A DNA stretch of 64,000 bases, from assembly GCF_003086295.3 (NCBI RefSeq), contig NC_092048.1:39742425-39806424 (forward strand), read 5' to 3'. This DNA comes from Arachis hypogaea (lineage: Eukaryota > Streptophyta > Magnoliopsida > Fabales > Fabaceae). Shown here in pieces: positions 20,052 to 30,786 of the stretch. A program made the position numbers and the translations under genes. Numbering within the stretch: the stretch's first letter is position 1; each line of letters opens with the position of its first letter. The notes under the pieces were generated by a model, which saw only the letters and a program-made list of their open reading frames with translations, ran no database searches and was not told the DNA's origin.

Positions 20052-20120
20052 TAATTGGAAAGAGTGATTGGGATAAGCAAACGATGCATTATATCGTTGT
20101 TATCCTGAAGTACTGGAGAT
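20052..20120 (+). repeat. left 69-bp terminal direct repeat of the petuvirus-like copy
   Basis: The repeat runs from TAATTGGAAAGAGTGATTGG to GTACTGGAGAT and is identical base for base to 27204-27272. It contains a small hairpin (AACGAT...ATCGTT). The primer-binding site begins nine bases after it. It is either terminal redundancy of the viral leader or a long duplication of the host target. Confidence 0.9.
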
Positions 20121-20129
20121 CCACCCCTG

Positions 20130-20141
20130 TGGTATCAGAGC
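20130..20141 (+). promoter_or_regulatory. tRNA-Met primer-binding site
   Basis: TGGTATCAGAGC is complementary to the initiator tRNA-Met 3' end. It is the start site of minus-strand synthesis in Caulimoviridae, and lies 72 bases before the movement-domain ATG. Confidence 0.88.
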
Positions 20142-20212
20142 TTCAGGTTGATAAGAGGAAGAAGAAGGTATTACTAGTAAAAGCAAGTAAGAGAGAATTA
20201 CTAAACATAATC

Positions 20213-21253
20213 ATGGATCTCACAAACTCATCAAGTTCTTCTCAACCTATACATCACTCTACCCCTCTGAGCATAGACCGATTACCCGCCAGTTTAAAGA
20301 AAACTCTTGGAAATAAGATTGATCAGTTGGTAGAATTCACTCATGTTCCAGAAGACTCTCGTACCCCGGCCACTGAATACCCTCTCATAAGTCCTTACTC
20401 TTTCTACCATAGACAAAAGAAATCAACCCTCACTTCTATTCGCCATCTCATCCATAGAAACCCTTCTCCTCCTCCCAAAGAAGTCATCCAGTCCTCTAAT
20501 CTCCAACAGTGTGGTTTAAAAGCCACTACTGCCGAACAATACATCACCTTAGAAATCCCACAAGAACTCATCCAAAACTACCAAAACCAAGGCTACACTC
20601 ATATGCATCTAGGGGCAGTCAGGCTCATTCTTACCCTTCATGGAAGGAGATCTCTTCCGGTAACAGCCAAAGTTGCTCTTTTAGATACTACTTTCAAAGA
20701 ATACCAACATGCCTTGATCGGAGCATTAGTAACAACACTCTCAAATGGAAGTGTCATTCTTACTATAGCTCCTAATTTCACCATGAGATTATCAGATCCT
20801 ACGATAAGTCAAAGGCTGAAAATCCAAATACAATTGGTAGGAGTAATTCAGGACTCTAATGCTGAACAGGCCACTCTACATCACCAAGTCCTCTACAGAG
20901 TCCAAGATCATGCTCTTGATCTTAATCTCCCAAACACTACCGGAGAAGCCCTATTCATGTTCACAGACAGTGCTGGAGGACCTGCAATAGTAAATATTCC
21001 AAGGATGATCACTACTGAAGAACTTGCTTCTATCATTCCGTTGGAATGGATTACTGATTATGAGAAAGCTTTCCCAAAAGAACAGGTTGATGTTCATACT
21101 ACAGCACCTCCAACTATTACCCATAATAGTGATGGAACGGTGACGACTGTTTTTCAGAAACCTGGAATGACCAAACAAAGTTCACTGCGAAGATCATCCT
21201 TCAGAAGGATCAATATGATTTCTCCTGTTCAGGTGCAAACAACTCATGATTAA
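20213..21253 (+). pseudogene. petuvirus-like polyprotein, movement-protein part, ends at an in-frame stop
   Basis: I take the ATG at 20213 as the start because the frame upstream runs through the primer-binding site. After a serine-rich N-terminus, the 30K movement-protein domain spans about 20530-21060, with the blocks YTHMHLGAVRLILTLHGR, VALLDTTFKEYQHALIGAL and GSVILTIAPNFTM. A TAA at 21251-21253 ends it, but the same frame continues immediately. The stop therefore looks like a lesion in a single polyprotein and not a gene boundary. Confidence 0.82.
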
Positions 21254-24200
21254 AATAATCCACCAGTGCATTTCTATGAGAATGGAAAACCTGTTTACGT
21301 CTCTCACGTAAATGGCCACTTCATTTGGGATGTTGATCCCTCTATGTGTGATTCTGACTGTGACTGTGCTAATCAATGGAGTGACACTGATGATGAAGAT
21401 TATGCTAGAAGACGGAGGAACAAGAAAAAGAAGAAGAAGTCGTTACAAGCCCCATGCTCCTATAAAAGACCTGAGCCTCCTGATGATGCTGAATCAGCTC
21501 CAATGCTCAGAAAGAAACCAATGATCAAGAGGACGAAACTGTCTAGGAAAAGCTTCACAGATTATCCTTTTCAGCCAGACGATACAATCCCATGTATCGC
21601 CACCCTCAGATCTTATGAGGAAGAATTCCCACCTTTAGTGATCCAAACTGATGAAAAGAAAATCACAAGGAGACCTTATGTGATACCTCAAGGAATCACT
21701 CCACATGGACATCAAGCTACAACTCCTCAAGAAGAAGTGCTCAATTGGCATACAGATAATGCAGTCAGCCAAAATAAAGTACTGCTCCGAATAGATCACA
21801 CTCTTGATACTCTTGTAGAGAAAACTGAGGGTCTCTCAGTACAATTAAGTTCTATGGCAGAACAAGTGGCTGAACTCAAAGATCGACTTTCTGCACAAGC
21901 TTTTCAACTTGATCAAGAACTCAAGGCCTACATTGACAATCGTTACTTTGGCCCAGAATTCCAAAAGAAGAACAGAGAATTGGATCAAGTCAAAGCTCAA
22001 CTTCGACAAATTGAGATGGACAAAAGCAAAACAACTGTACCCCAGACGCTGTCCATAGACCCATTATCCATGTATGCCAAACCATACCCCTCATATTCAC
22101 CTGTCTTATTCCCTTCCACATATTCACCACCAGAAACCCCAGATTATGACTCCATCTTCAAATCCACCTACCATTTGGCCAGGCAAGCAAACACTAAAAG
22201 ATCTATTTCTCCTCAAGGACGGCATCATTCGTCCTTGCCTAGGCCACCACAATCTCAATCTAGACATCATCCTCCTTGGAAACCAGGAAATTTTTTTAGA
22301 GACGAAACATCTTCCAATGTCCCTATGAAAGATAAGGGCATCAAAGAAGGGTCTCCTGCTCCAGGACGATCAATATATACCCTTACTCTGGATACTCAAT
22401 CACCCAGTGAAGAAATTACTGAAGAATCAGAAGATGAGACTACTGAGACCAGTGAACAAGAAGATGAGGAGTCTGAAGGAGATTATGAAGCAGATCTTTC
22501 AGCAATAGCCATGGTCAACCCTGTAGAGGAAGAGGAGGAAGAGATAACTTCTGAAAGGGATGAACCAGAAACTTCAGCTAATCACGATCATATAAGCCCA
22601 ATTGAAGTTAAAACTCCCAACAAATGGTTCACTTTTGATGATGTCCCACCAGCAAGATACAGAGAAAGGTTGAATGAATTTAGTGCATGGATTCAGACCA
22701 ACATGGCCAACCCAAATCTCACAAGCAGACAAGTCCTTGCAGATTTTATAAATCGGATGACTGGCAATCTCCGAGAATGGGCAACTAACCTTTCTGAGTA
22801 TGAAAGACTCCAGCTCATCAATGGTACCTCTTCACAATTTCTGGGGATAATACATCAAGAATTTCTAGGAGACATTGCAATTATCCAAAAAAGAAATTCT
22901 CAAGAATACTTTGAGATGAAGTGTTGTTCCCTCAATAGAAAAGACTTGGAAAAACACTACAAAAAGATGGCTGCTAAATATTATCCTCTTGGAGGAAATA
23001 ATAATCCGCCACTTAAGCAAGTCTTTATAGCATCCTTGCCAGATGAACTTCAGCCTGAAATACAGCGAATGATGATGACTCTTCGCAAAGAAGTGGCTAC
23101 CACAACCATTGGAGAAATATACCAGTTAGCCCTAGCTGCCTTGGACAAGTTGTGTGAACAACAACAAATGTTCAAACAGCTTAACAAAAACTCAGGCAAA
23201 CTCAAAGGAGCATGCAACAAATCCCATCTGAAAATTAAGTGCAAAGAGTCAAGTATGTGTGAATGCAAGCCAAAGAAAAAGATGCATTGGCGATCATCAA
23301 CCAATACATTTCATCAGAAAGCATTCAGAAGGAGAAGAAGCAAGCAAAAATACCGTTACTTCAAAAGGAGGAAACCCCATACCAAGTCAAACAAATGCTT
23401 CATTTGTGGAAAACAAGGACACTTTGCTAAGTCATGTCCTCACAAGACAAAGAAGGAAATAAAAATGCTCCAGTCTTTAATGGATGCTGCCTCCATTGGT
23501 GATGAGGAAGATCTAGAGTCAGTACTTGAGGAACAGAGAAGCAAAGATGATGAAACTGAATACGTTTTCCAGGACTCTGACTCAGAAGAGAATAGTTCAG
23601 AAGAAGACCTCCCACCAAAAAGGTCTATCTTTACCATATCATCTATTGCTTCCATCACCACAAGAATTCCTAAAGGAACGAGTATGCCAGAAGAAGAACT
23701 TGGGTATCTCGGATCTTTAGGAGTAAAACAGATTGATGGTACTCCTAGACCTCATTTTGATCTAAAAGTCAAAACATCTGTCTATGATAAACCAATAAAG
23801 GCCGTTGCATTAATGGACACTGGATCTTGTGCTACTGTCGTAAAACCACATGTCTTACCAAAAGAAATGTGGGCACCTTTTTCCAAGAAATTTGCAGCAG
23901 CTAACAGTGAAGTCTTCACCATCAATCTCATCTCCAAAAAACCAGTTGGACTGGAGATATTTGCAGGCCAGACCACTTGGCTTAGAGTGCTGGGAAGCTA
24001 CCTCCCTGACAAAGATGTTCTGTTCGGATTCGATGCCTTCTTCCGAACTCATGGGCTACACATCAAACCCACTGGTCTGAGTTACAAAGGGCAGTTTTTG
24101 CCTTTTACAGGGATACAAAGTATCCTCGAAATCCAAGAAGCTCCAGAAGAATATAAGGAGATCCAACAGCTACTCCTCAGTGCTTGCTGTGATAGTCATG

Positions 24201-24838
24201 ATCAATTCAACCACCCTGCTCCTTTATGGAAAAATCCAGAATTTTATGTCCGACTCCCCTTCAAAAAGAATGAAGACATCAACCCTACAAAGGCCACGCG
24301 CTCAGGAATGAACCCTGAAGATCTTAAGTTGGCAAGAGCTGAATGTGCAGCCCTTCTTGTTCAAGGACTCATTGAACCAACCAACTCCAACTGGGCATGT
24401 CAAGCATTCTATGTTGAAAAAAGAGCTGAGCAAAATAGAGGGAAAAAGAGGCTTGTCATTGATTATAAGCCACTTAATGTCTTCTTACAAGACGACAAGT
24501 TTCCTCTACCAAGAATCTCAGTTATTACACAAAGATTAAGTGGAGCAAAAATATTCAGCAAGTTTGACTTGAAAGCTGGATTTTGGCAAATTGGGCTCCA
24601 TCCTGAAGATAGGTATAAAACAGCGTTCTGTATACCTGAAGCCCAATACCAATGGACAGTAATGCCATTTGGACTCAAAGTAGCCCCCTCTCTCTTCCAA
24701 AAAGCAATGACCAAAATCTTTGAGCCCATACTACACTCCACACTCATCTACATTGATGACATCTTACTGTTCTCAAAAGACAGCGAAGCCCACAGGGCAC
24801 TCCTGGCCCAATTCACTCAGATCATCAAAGACCAGGGA
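21254..24838 (+). pseudogene. petuvirus-like polyprotein, capsid-protease-RT part
   Basis: The frame continues from the movement part. A Cys/Asp cluster (CDSDCDCANQW) comes first, then basic and acidic low-complexity regions with a coiled coil at about 21770-22020. The capsid core starts near 22620 (FTFDDVPPARYRERLNEF). A basic stretch precedes the zinc knuckle CFICGKQGHFAKSC at about 23397-23440. The protease motif ALMDTGSC is at about 23810, and the RT motifs FDLKAGFWQIGL, VMPFGLKVAPSLFQ and the catalytic YIDDILLF are at about 24560-24775. A frameshift at about 24838 takes the remainder into another frame. Confidence 0.88.
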
Positions 24839-25317
24839 TCATGCTATCAGCAAAAAAGAGCTCTATTGCTAAGACAAAAATTGAATTCCTTGGGATGATT
24901 TTCGAAAATGGATTTTTCCAACCAGGGGATCACCTTGCCAAAGAATTAATCCATTTTCCTGATGAAAACTTGACAGTCAAACAAGTCCAACAATTCTTGG
25001 GAATCGTCAACTACATCAGAGACTTTATCCCAGATGTGACCAAACACACCAGCCAGCTGTCAAAACTCCTAAAAAAGAAGCCCCTACCATGGGGACCTGA
25101 ACAAACCACAGCTGTCAAAACCCTGAAGAAGATAGCACAAGACCCCCCACCTTTAAAGATTCCCAGCACAGGAAAAAGAATATTGCAGACAGATGCTAGT
25201 GATGAATTCTGGGGAGCTGTGCTACTTGAAGAGATTGATGGGACAAGACACTATTGCGCGCATGCTAGTGGACAGTTCAAAGAATCTGAAAAACATTACC
25301 ATGCCACTTACAAATAG
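24839..25317 (+). pseudogene. petuvirus-like polyprotein, RT thumb and RNase H start
   Basis: In the shifted frame the RT C-terminus (KIEFLGMIFENGFF, VQQFLGIVNYIRDFIPDV) leads into the RNase H start ILQTDASDEFWGAVL at about 25180. A TAG at 25315-25317 interrupts RNase H. The same frame resumes directly. Confidence 0.85.
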
Positions 25318-26742
25318 ATTCTTGCTGTCAAAAGAGGGATAGAAAAATTCAATTTCCACCTCAGTTCTTATCATTTCACTGTGGAAATGGATAACACCTC
25401 TTTCCCATCAATGCTAGAAATCAAGAAAAAAATCCTGCTAGACTCTCAATTGCTAAGATGGAAGGACTGGTTCTCTCGCTATAAATTCGAAGTAAGGCAC
25501 ATCAAAGGACACCAAAACACACTTGCAGATTTCCTATCCAGGCCAACCAAAGAACCACCCCCCAAACCAGTAGAATCACTCCCTAAACCAATCCATTACA
25601 TTTGCACCATGAGCACCTACAACCCTTCATACACCATCCCATTTTCTGATTGTCCACTTCGTAATAACCCATACAGAAGAAAAATTGGTCCTTTTCCTTT
25701 CAAAGCAAGACCCCAGACACTGTTTCAAATAGTCTGTTTAGCCAGGCAAACTTTGTTCTACTGGCTACACCAGCTCCTTACCATAACCCAAATACATCCA
25801 AATCCAAAGTACTTTGACATGGATACCCCTTTTTGCACTATACCAATAATCCAAGGACCTATACCAGAAGAGATGATGTGGTATATCTGGGCTCTGTCTT
25901 CCCTATATCCATGTGCTATTATAATACCACTCTTCCCAGTATATCACATTCTGTGTAACAGTACTCAAGCCCAGTCTCATCTAGTCAGGTTATTTGCTAT
26001 GTATGCACCACTTGGAGCATGGAGAGGAATGTTATATAACATGATCGAGCAGCACCAATTATGGGATAAATCCTCCAAGACAAAGCGAAAATTCTGTTGC
26101 TTTGTCACTTTACAGAGAGATTATTTTTCTGGATGTAAAGCACATAATGAGAGGACACATACCAAGAACAAGGTCGAAATTGTTGGATATTCTACCATAT
26201 GGCCCACAGATGAAAAGACAGTCCTGAATGCCTTGGCCAAATACCTTTGTCAACTTTGGCAACCTGGACTATATGGAGAAAAAGATGTAGTTGAAGGACT
26301 CCCATTCCAATCGGATGTCCCACCGATAACTCTCCAAGAGTTTCAGTCCAGATTTATAACTTCAGGAATAATCAACCAGTTTGGACAATACTCCTTTTAT
26401 GCTCCAACGGACCAGCCCAGTACGTCCACACAAGTTCCAGGCAGATATTCTGAAGAAGATCTGAATTCTGAAGATCCAGGTGGAAGAGTGTATGCTTTAC
26501 CACCAAGCCCAACTAGAATTGATGCAGGAATACCCGATGATGCTGAAGGCCCAAAATCAGACCCATATGACCCATATCTGCAAGATGCCCAAGATCCAAA
26601 TGAAGAAAACACTGAAGACCCGTTTCTCTACCTCCAAGACCCAGATACGGATTTCAGAGCTGTCAATCTAGCTTCTGATTCATCCTTCTCAGACGGTGAT
26701 GGGACCCTACCAGAAGACTATTTCAAACCGTCTCTTTATTAG
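25318..26742 (+). pseudogene. petuvirus-like polyprotein, RNase H end and C-terminal extension
   Basis: The RNase H end (RWKDWFSRYKFEVRHIKG, ADFLSRPT) reaches about 25550. A further 395 or so residues follow without a break to 26742. This extension is aromatic-rich in its first half (EEMMWYIWALSSLYPCAI, YAPLGAWRGMLYNM), then has the block FQSRFITSGIINQFG, and ends in a proline/aspartate-rich acidic tail. I do not recognise a domain in it. Its openness suggests it was under selection in the virus. There is no integrase. Confidence 0.75.
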
Positions 26743-26749
26743 AATACTG

Positions 26750-27203
26750 TTGTTTCCACTATGTATAATTATGAGTGTGCTAGAATAAAGTGACCACAGT
26801 CACATGTTTAGAAAATGCCAAAAAAGATAAGGCTTATCCTTATCCTCCAGGTGGCATTGTATGATAGGCTTGTTTAGATTTCGCTTCTATCTAGAGGCCT
26901 CTATATAAAGAGGTGCTCACCCCAGTTGTAATCAGATCTCAAGAAACATTGTAATATATCCACTTTTCCTATCTCTCAAAATGTTCTGAATTCTTTTTCT
27001 CTCTCTAAAAGCTTAGCTAGTGTTATTTCCTTCTTCCTCAATCCAGTGCCATAACAAGTATGCTCTGAGCTTGCCTCTTTAAGAGGATCCTGCTCATCAG
27101 AAAATGGCATGGACCAGATCCACAGGAATTTCTCATAGTGGAAAAGGGATTCAATGTTATAATGCTAAATTTTGCTCGGACCCTTTGATCTCACTCGTTA
27201 TAA
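26750..27203 (+). promoter_or_regulatory. promoter and leader of the petuvirus-like copy
   Basis: After the polyprotein stop, non-coding sequence holds a TATA box TATATAAA at 26902-26909 within an 11-base inverted context (GAGGCCTC...). It also holds a CT-rich leader (about 26960-27040) with short upstream ATGs, as in caulimovirid pregenomic RNA. Transcription would start near 26935. The region ends at the right terminal repeat. Confidence 0.6.
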
Positions 27204-27272
27204 TAATTGGAAAGAGTGATTGGGATAAGCAAACGATGCATTATATCGTTGTTATCCTGAAGTACTGGAGAT
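27204..27272 (+). repeat. right 69-bp terminal direct repeat of the petuvirus-like copy
   Basis: It is identical to 20052-20120. Host-like AT-rich DNA starts at AACATTAG directly after it, and no primer-binding site follows. The viral copy therefore stops short of, or exactly at, the reverse-transcription start. Confidence 0.9.
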
Positions 27273-28535
27273 AACATTAGTTTTTTAATTAATAATTCAC
27301 GTTTCGTTATATTATAATTATAATTATAATTATAATAAACACTATTTGTTTAACGCCACTAATAATAAGAGAGTAGATAATTTGCTGGATAGGCACGATG
27401 TACATAACAACAAAAAATCATCAAACATATATATAAATTAAATGAAGCTATACCTTATCACCGTTACACATGTGAGCTTATGAATAATAACACCTATCAC
27501 ACGTAAGAATTTATCAATTCCTATAGCTACCGTATACATCTATTTCAACGTGAATTTTTTTTTATTCCTCTTAACTTATATCATCATATGCCATTGTTGT
27601 TCCGCAAGCAAATGCCAATGGGTGCATATAATTAATAGGAAATATATAAATGTATGTATAATGTTAGTTGTGGGGGTGAATTTCGTATTACGTTGTTAAT
27701 TTCATTATATATTAAGATAATGCGATAGTATTTGATAATATTATATATTAATTCTTCAATATATATAAAACTATTTTAGTTTTAGCTTTGATATTATTAT
27801 AAATAGATAAATATGATTAAAGATAGAAAAAAAAAAGAAAAAAAAAAGATAAATAGGAAAAAATATTTTAAATATAAAGATGTGTTGACGCTTTTTTTTC
27901 TTCTTATTTTTTTATACTTTTCTTATTTAAAATAAAACGAAAAACAAATTTCAATAATAGATTATGAAGATATATCTAAAATGACATGCTTATCTTATAT
28001 TTAAATACTAAGAATATAATAAAGAAGTCATCTAAATATAAATACGAAAAAATTTAGGAGATCAATATTTTTATTAAAATTTGGTCAGTACTTAATAATT
28101 AAAAGAAAAATAAGTAATCCTACACCATTAGATATCATCTCATACCATTAAAAATATTATTGATCACTAATTGATGACTAAACATCACAAATTCTACTAA
28201 CCTTTTAGCACTCCTCAATAAATATCTCTTTTGCTCATCTACTTATTAAATGAAAATAATATTAATATTAATATTAAATACATAAAATAATCCAAAGAAA
28301 AATAAATATCAACAAAAGATTGAAATAGAAGAAGAATTATAAAGAAAGAAGACTATATCACCTAATAAACATTTTATTCTTATATGACAAAATAGAATAA
28401 TATCATATATCTAAAATTTTTATATAACTACTTTAATTTCTCTTACATATTATAAAAAGAACATGGTAAATCAATGATTTTCTTACAAACTGTTGCAGCT
28501 TTTATAAAAAGAAATTTCAAATTTCTGCATGGTTG
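27273..28535. other. AT-rich intergenic region upstream of the transporter gene
   Basis: I see no gene. It has simple AT runs such as the (AATTAT)n stretch at about 27310-27342 and purine runs at 27826-27850. It includes the promoter side of the choline-transporter-like gene; no clear TATA box could be chosen. Confidence 0.5.
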
Positions 28536-30497
28536 ATGGAGATGAGAGCAGTTGAGGGAGCTTCTGAACAAGTAAGAGAACAAAATGCAAAGGAGGAAGA
28601 GGAACAAGCAACATTTGACTTGGAGAATGGACAAATGAAGTTTGAAGAGAAAGTGATGAGTGATCATAATAATAATGGTGATACAGAATTTCAAGCCTCC
28701 AAGTTTCAGAGGTTGAATCCCACAAACCCTTTAAGGATTGTGATCAACAATGCCACCAGAGTTGCTTCTCTTTCTCCTGATCATCATCATCAATCTCAAC
28801 AACCACCACCTTCTCAGCCTCCTTCTACTCCATCAATCCCACAAGTATGTTCTCTTTTCTTGAATTTTGCAGACAAATTGCTGCTTCAATTCAAATACTT
28901 CATTGAATAAAATATTAGATAAATGTAAAAAAAGTAGAGGAACACCAAAAAAAAAAAAAAAAACTATATATGAGCGGTCAAAAGAGACCTACATGTATAG
29001 AAAATTTGACTGTAGACATGATAAATGATATAATTCAATAGCATCCGTTAATTTATGTAGTCGACTTCATCTGGTGGGATAAAACTTTGTTGTTGCTGCT
29101 GTTGTTGTTTTACATGTCTGTAACAAAAATGTTTCAATGTTATTTTTTTTTACTAATTATAACAGCAAACGGTGACACTGAATTCAAGAAGATACACCAA
29201 CAAGATTACCCTGTTTCTGTTCCTTCTTCACATGTTAATAGCCATAGCATTGGTTGCTTTTCTTATATTCAAGGGAGTTGAAGGACTAATCCAACCCTCA
29301 TCAGATTCTAAAAGGAGAAAACAAACAAGGGTAGTGAAGTATTTTCTACCTCAAGTAGAAGCAGCTTCAGTTCTAAGCATTGTTCTAGCACTAACATGGC
29401 AAACTGCAATAAGAAAATGGCCAAATTTCATGACACATTTCACACTATGGTGTTCTTTTTTCATGTCACTCTCTGCTGGAATTCTCCTTCTCTGCTTCCA
29501 AAAGCCTCCAACAGATGGTGTTGGAGTTTCTCTCATTGCATTTTTAATAGGGAATGGTTTATATGCTGTTGGGTTCAGAACAGAATCAAATTTTGCACCA
29601 AAATTCTAACACTTTCACTTGAACCAGCCAACATTTTACATGCTTGGTGCTGCATTGTTTTGGATGTCACTATGGATTTTAGCAGTGATTGGTGCATTGA
29701 ATTTCTATTTGCCTTCTTTGGTGATCATTGCTTTGGTTTTGAGCTTGGCTTGGACTTCAGAGATTATGAGGAATGTTGTGAACATTAGTGTTAAGCAGAG
29801 TTGTTGCTTTGTATTATCTTAGGGGAATGCAATCTAGCACTAAGTTTGGATTCTTGAGGGCATTGACAAGGAACCTTGGGAGTGCTTGTTTGGGATCTCT
29901 GTTCGTGCCGGCGATCGAGGCGACAAGTAGGTTTCTGAATTTGGTTGAGGGGGAAGATGAGTTCTTGTTTGCTAGGTGTTGCTTCAGAGTCACGGAATCT
30001 ATCTTCAGATATGGGAATGGTTGGGCCTATGTTCAGGTACATACAACTACTAAACTATTTGCTTCATCAAAATGAATGCAATTATAGTCTATACAAAATA
30101 TTGATAGTGTTAAATAATGTTGGTAAGCAATTTGGGGCTATTAGAATTGAAATTGTTACTTTAACATGTATGGCCTTAGAAATCATAGTATGACTAAGTA
30201 AGACATGGTTTATTTGAATTGATGTTATGTTAACAGATAGCTGCCTATGGTAAAGGTTTTGTAGCTGCATCCCAAGACACCTGGTCTCTGTTTAAGAGAC
30301 TTGAAATGGAGCAATTTGCTTCCTCTCTGGGGTTAGCATTGCCTCAATCTCTGTCATTGCAGTGTCTGCTTGGACCTCCCAATTCTACCAAAATTTCACT
30401 GCCATCCTCTCCCTTCTCACATTCTTCATTGGATACCTTCTGGTTAGTACTATGTTTCACTCTTTTCCTTTTAAAATTAATTTATGATGAATCGTTA

Positions 30498-30557
<60 letters not shown>

Positions 30558-30786
30558 TAACATGTATGTTGTATTGTTTATGATGGTGCAGACTAGGATT
30601 GCCATGGCACTACCTCAAGCATGTGTGAGTTGTTACTATGTGTGCTATGCAGAGAACCCAGACAACAGATTATTTGATACAACAATTAAGGACTTTCTGG
30701 ACATGGTAAAATCCGGCCGTCATGTTGCCGTGTCGCTAAGCCGCCACTACCACGGCGGTTTGCAAGTGATTAAGTGCCAAATTTAA
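28536..30786 (+). pseudogene. choline transporter-like (CTL/PNS1 family), four exons, several lesions
   Basis: Exons by splice signals and homology: 28536-28844, 29166-30036, 30237-30442 and 30592-30786, with canonical GT-AG junctions in phase 0. The product is a multi-pass membrane protein of the CTL family. Recognisable blocks are ITLFLFLLHMLIAIALVAF, LWILAVIGALNFY, VVALYYLRGMQSS, FLRALTRNLGSACLGSLFVPAIEA, NGWAYVQ-IAAYGKGF and the C-terminal LFDTTIKDFLDMVKSGRHVAV. Exon 2 has an in-frame TAA at 29607-29609 next to a local deletion and a one-base shift near 29791. Exon 3 has a deletion and frame change near 30311. Splice sites are intact and codon quality is good, so this is a recent pseudogene or an assembly with errors. 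Confidence 0.78.
30499..30553. repeat. (ATT)n microsatellite in the last intron of the transporter gene
   Basis: About 18 near-perfect ATT units lie between the exon 3 donor and the exon 4 acceptor. The run produces a spurious poly-tyrosine or poly-isoleucine reading frame. Confidence 0.95.

Larger units (their letters stand above)
20052..27272 (+). mobile_element. endogenous pararetrovirus, petuvirus-like, full length
   Basis: From left to right there is a 69-bp terminal repeat, a tRNA-Met primer-binding site, one very long frame (movement, capsid, protease, RT, RNase H, C-terminal extension; 20213-26742, about 2,177 codons), a promoter and leader region, and the same 69-bp repeat. There is no integrase and no LTR. 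One giant polyprotein with the movement domain first is the petuvirus plan. From memory, Petunia vein clearing virus is about 7.2 kb with a polyprotein near 2,180 residues; here the repeat-to-repeat unit is 7,152 bp. Only three frame lesions are visible, so the copy looks young. Confidence 0.88.

Noticed and set aside
20084..20212. An earlier start for the movement-protein frame at 20084
   Set aside because: That stretch lies in the terminal repeat and runs through the primer-binding site. The ATG at 20213 is the better start.
20052..27272. 69-bp direct repeats as LTRs of a Ty3/gypsy element
   Set aside because: Too short, no integrase, and no TG...CA ends. The gene content is caulimovirid, and the primer site is separated by nine bases from a repeat that lacks LTR signals.
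29580..29640. A tiny intron to explain the stop at 29607
   Set aside because: There is no GT-AG pair that restores the family alignment on both sides, and the frame before and after does not match a clean removal.
30306..30786. Frames through the ATT repeat giving poly-tyrosine or poly-isoleucine
   Set aside because: The microsatellite lies in an intron of the transporter gene. Only the exon parts are meaningful.
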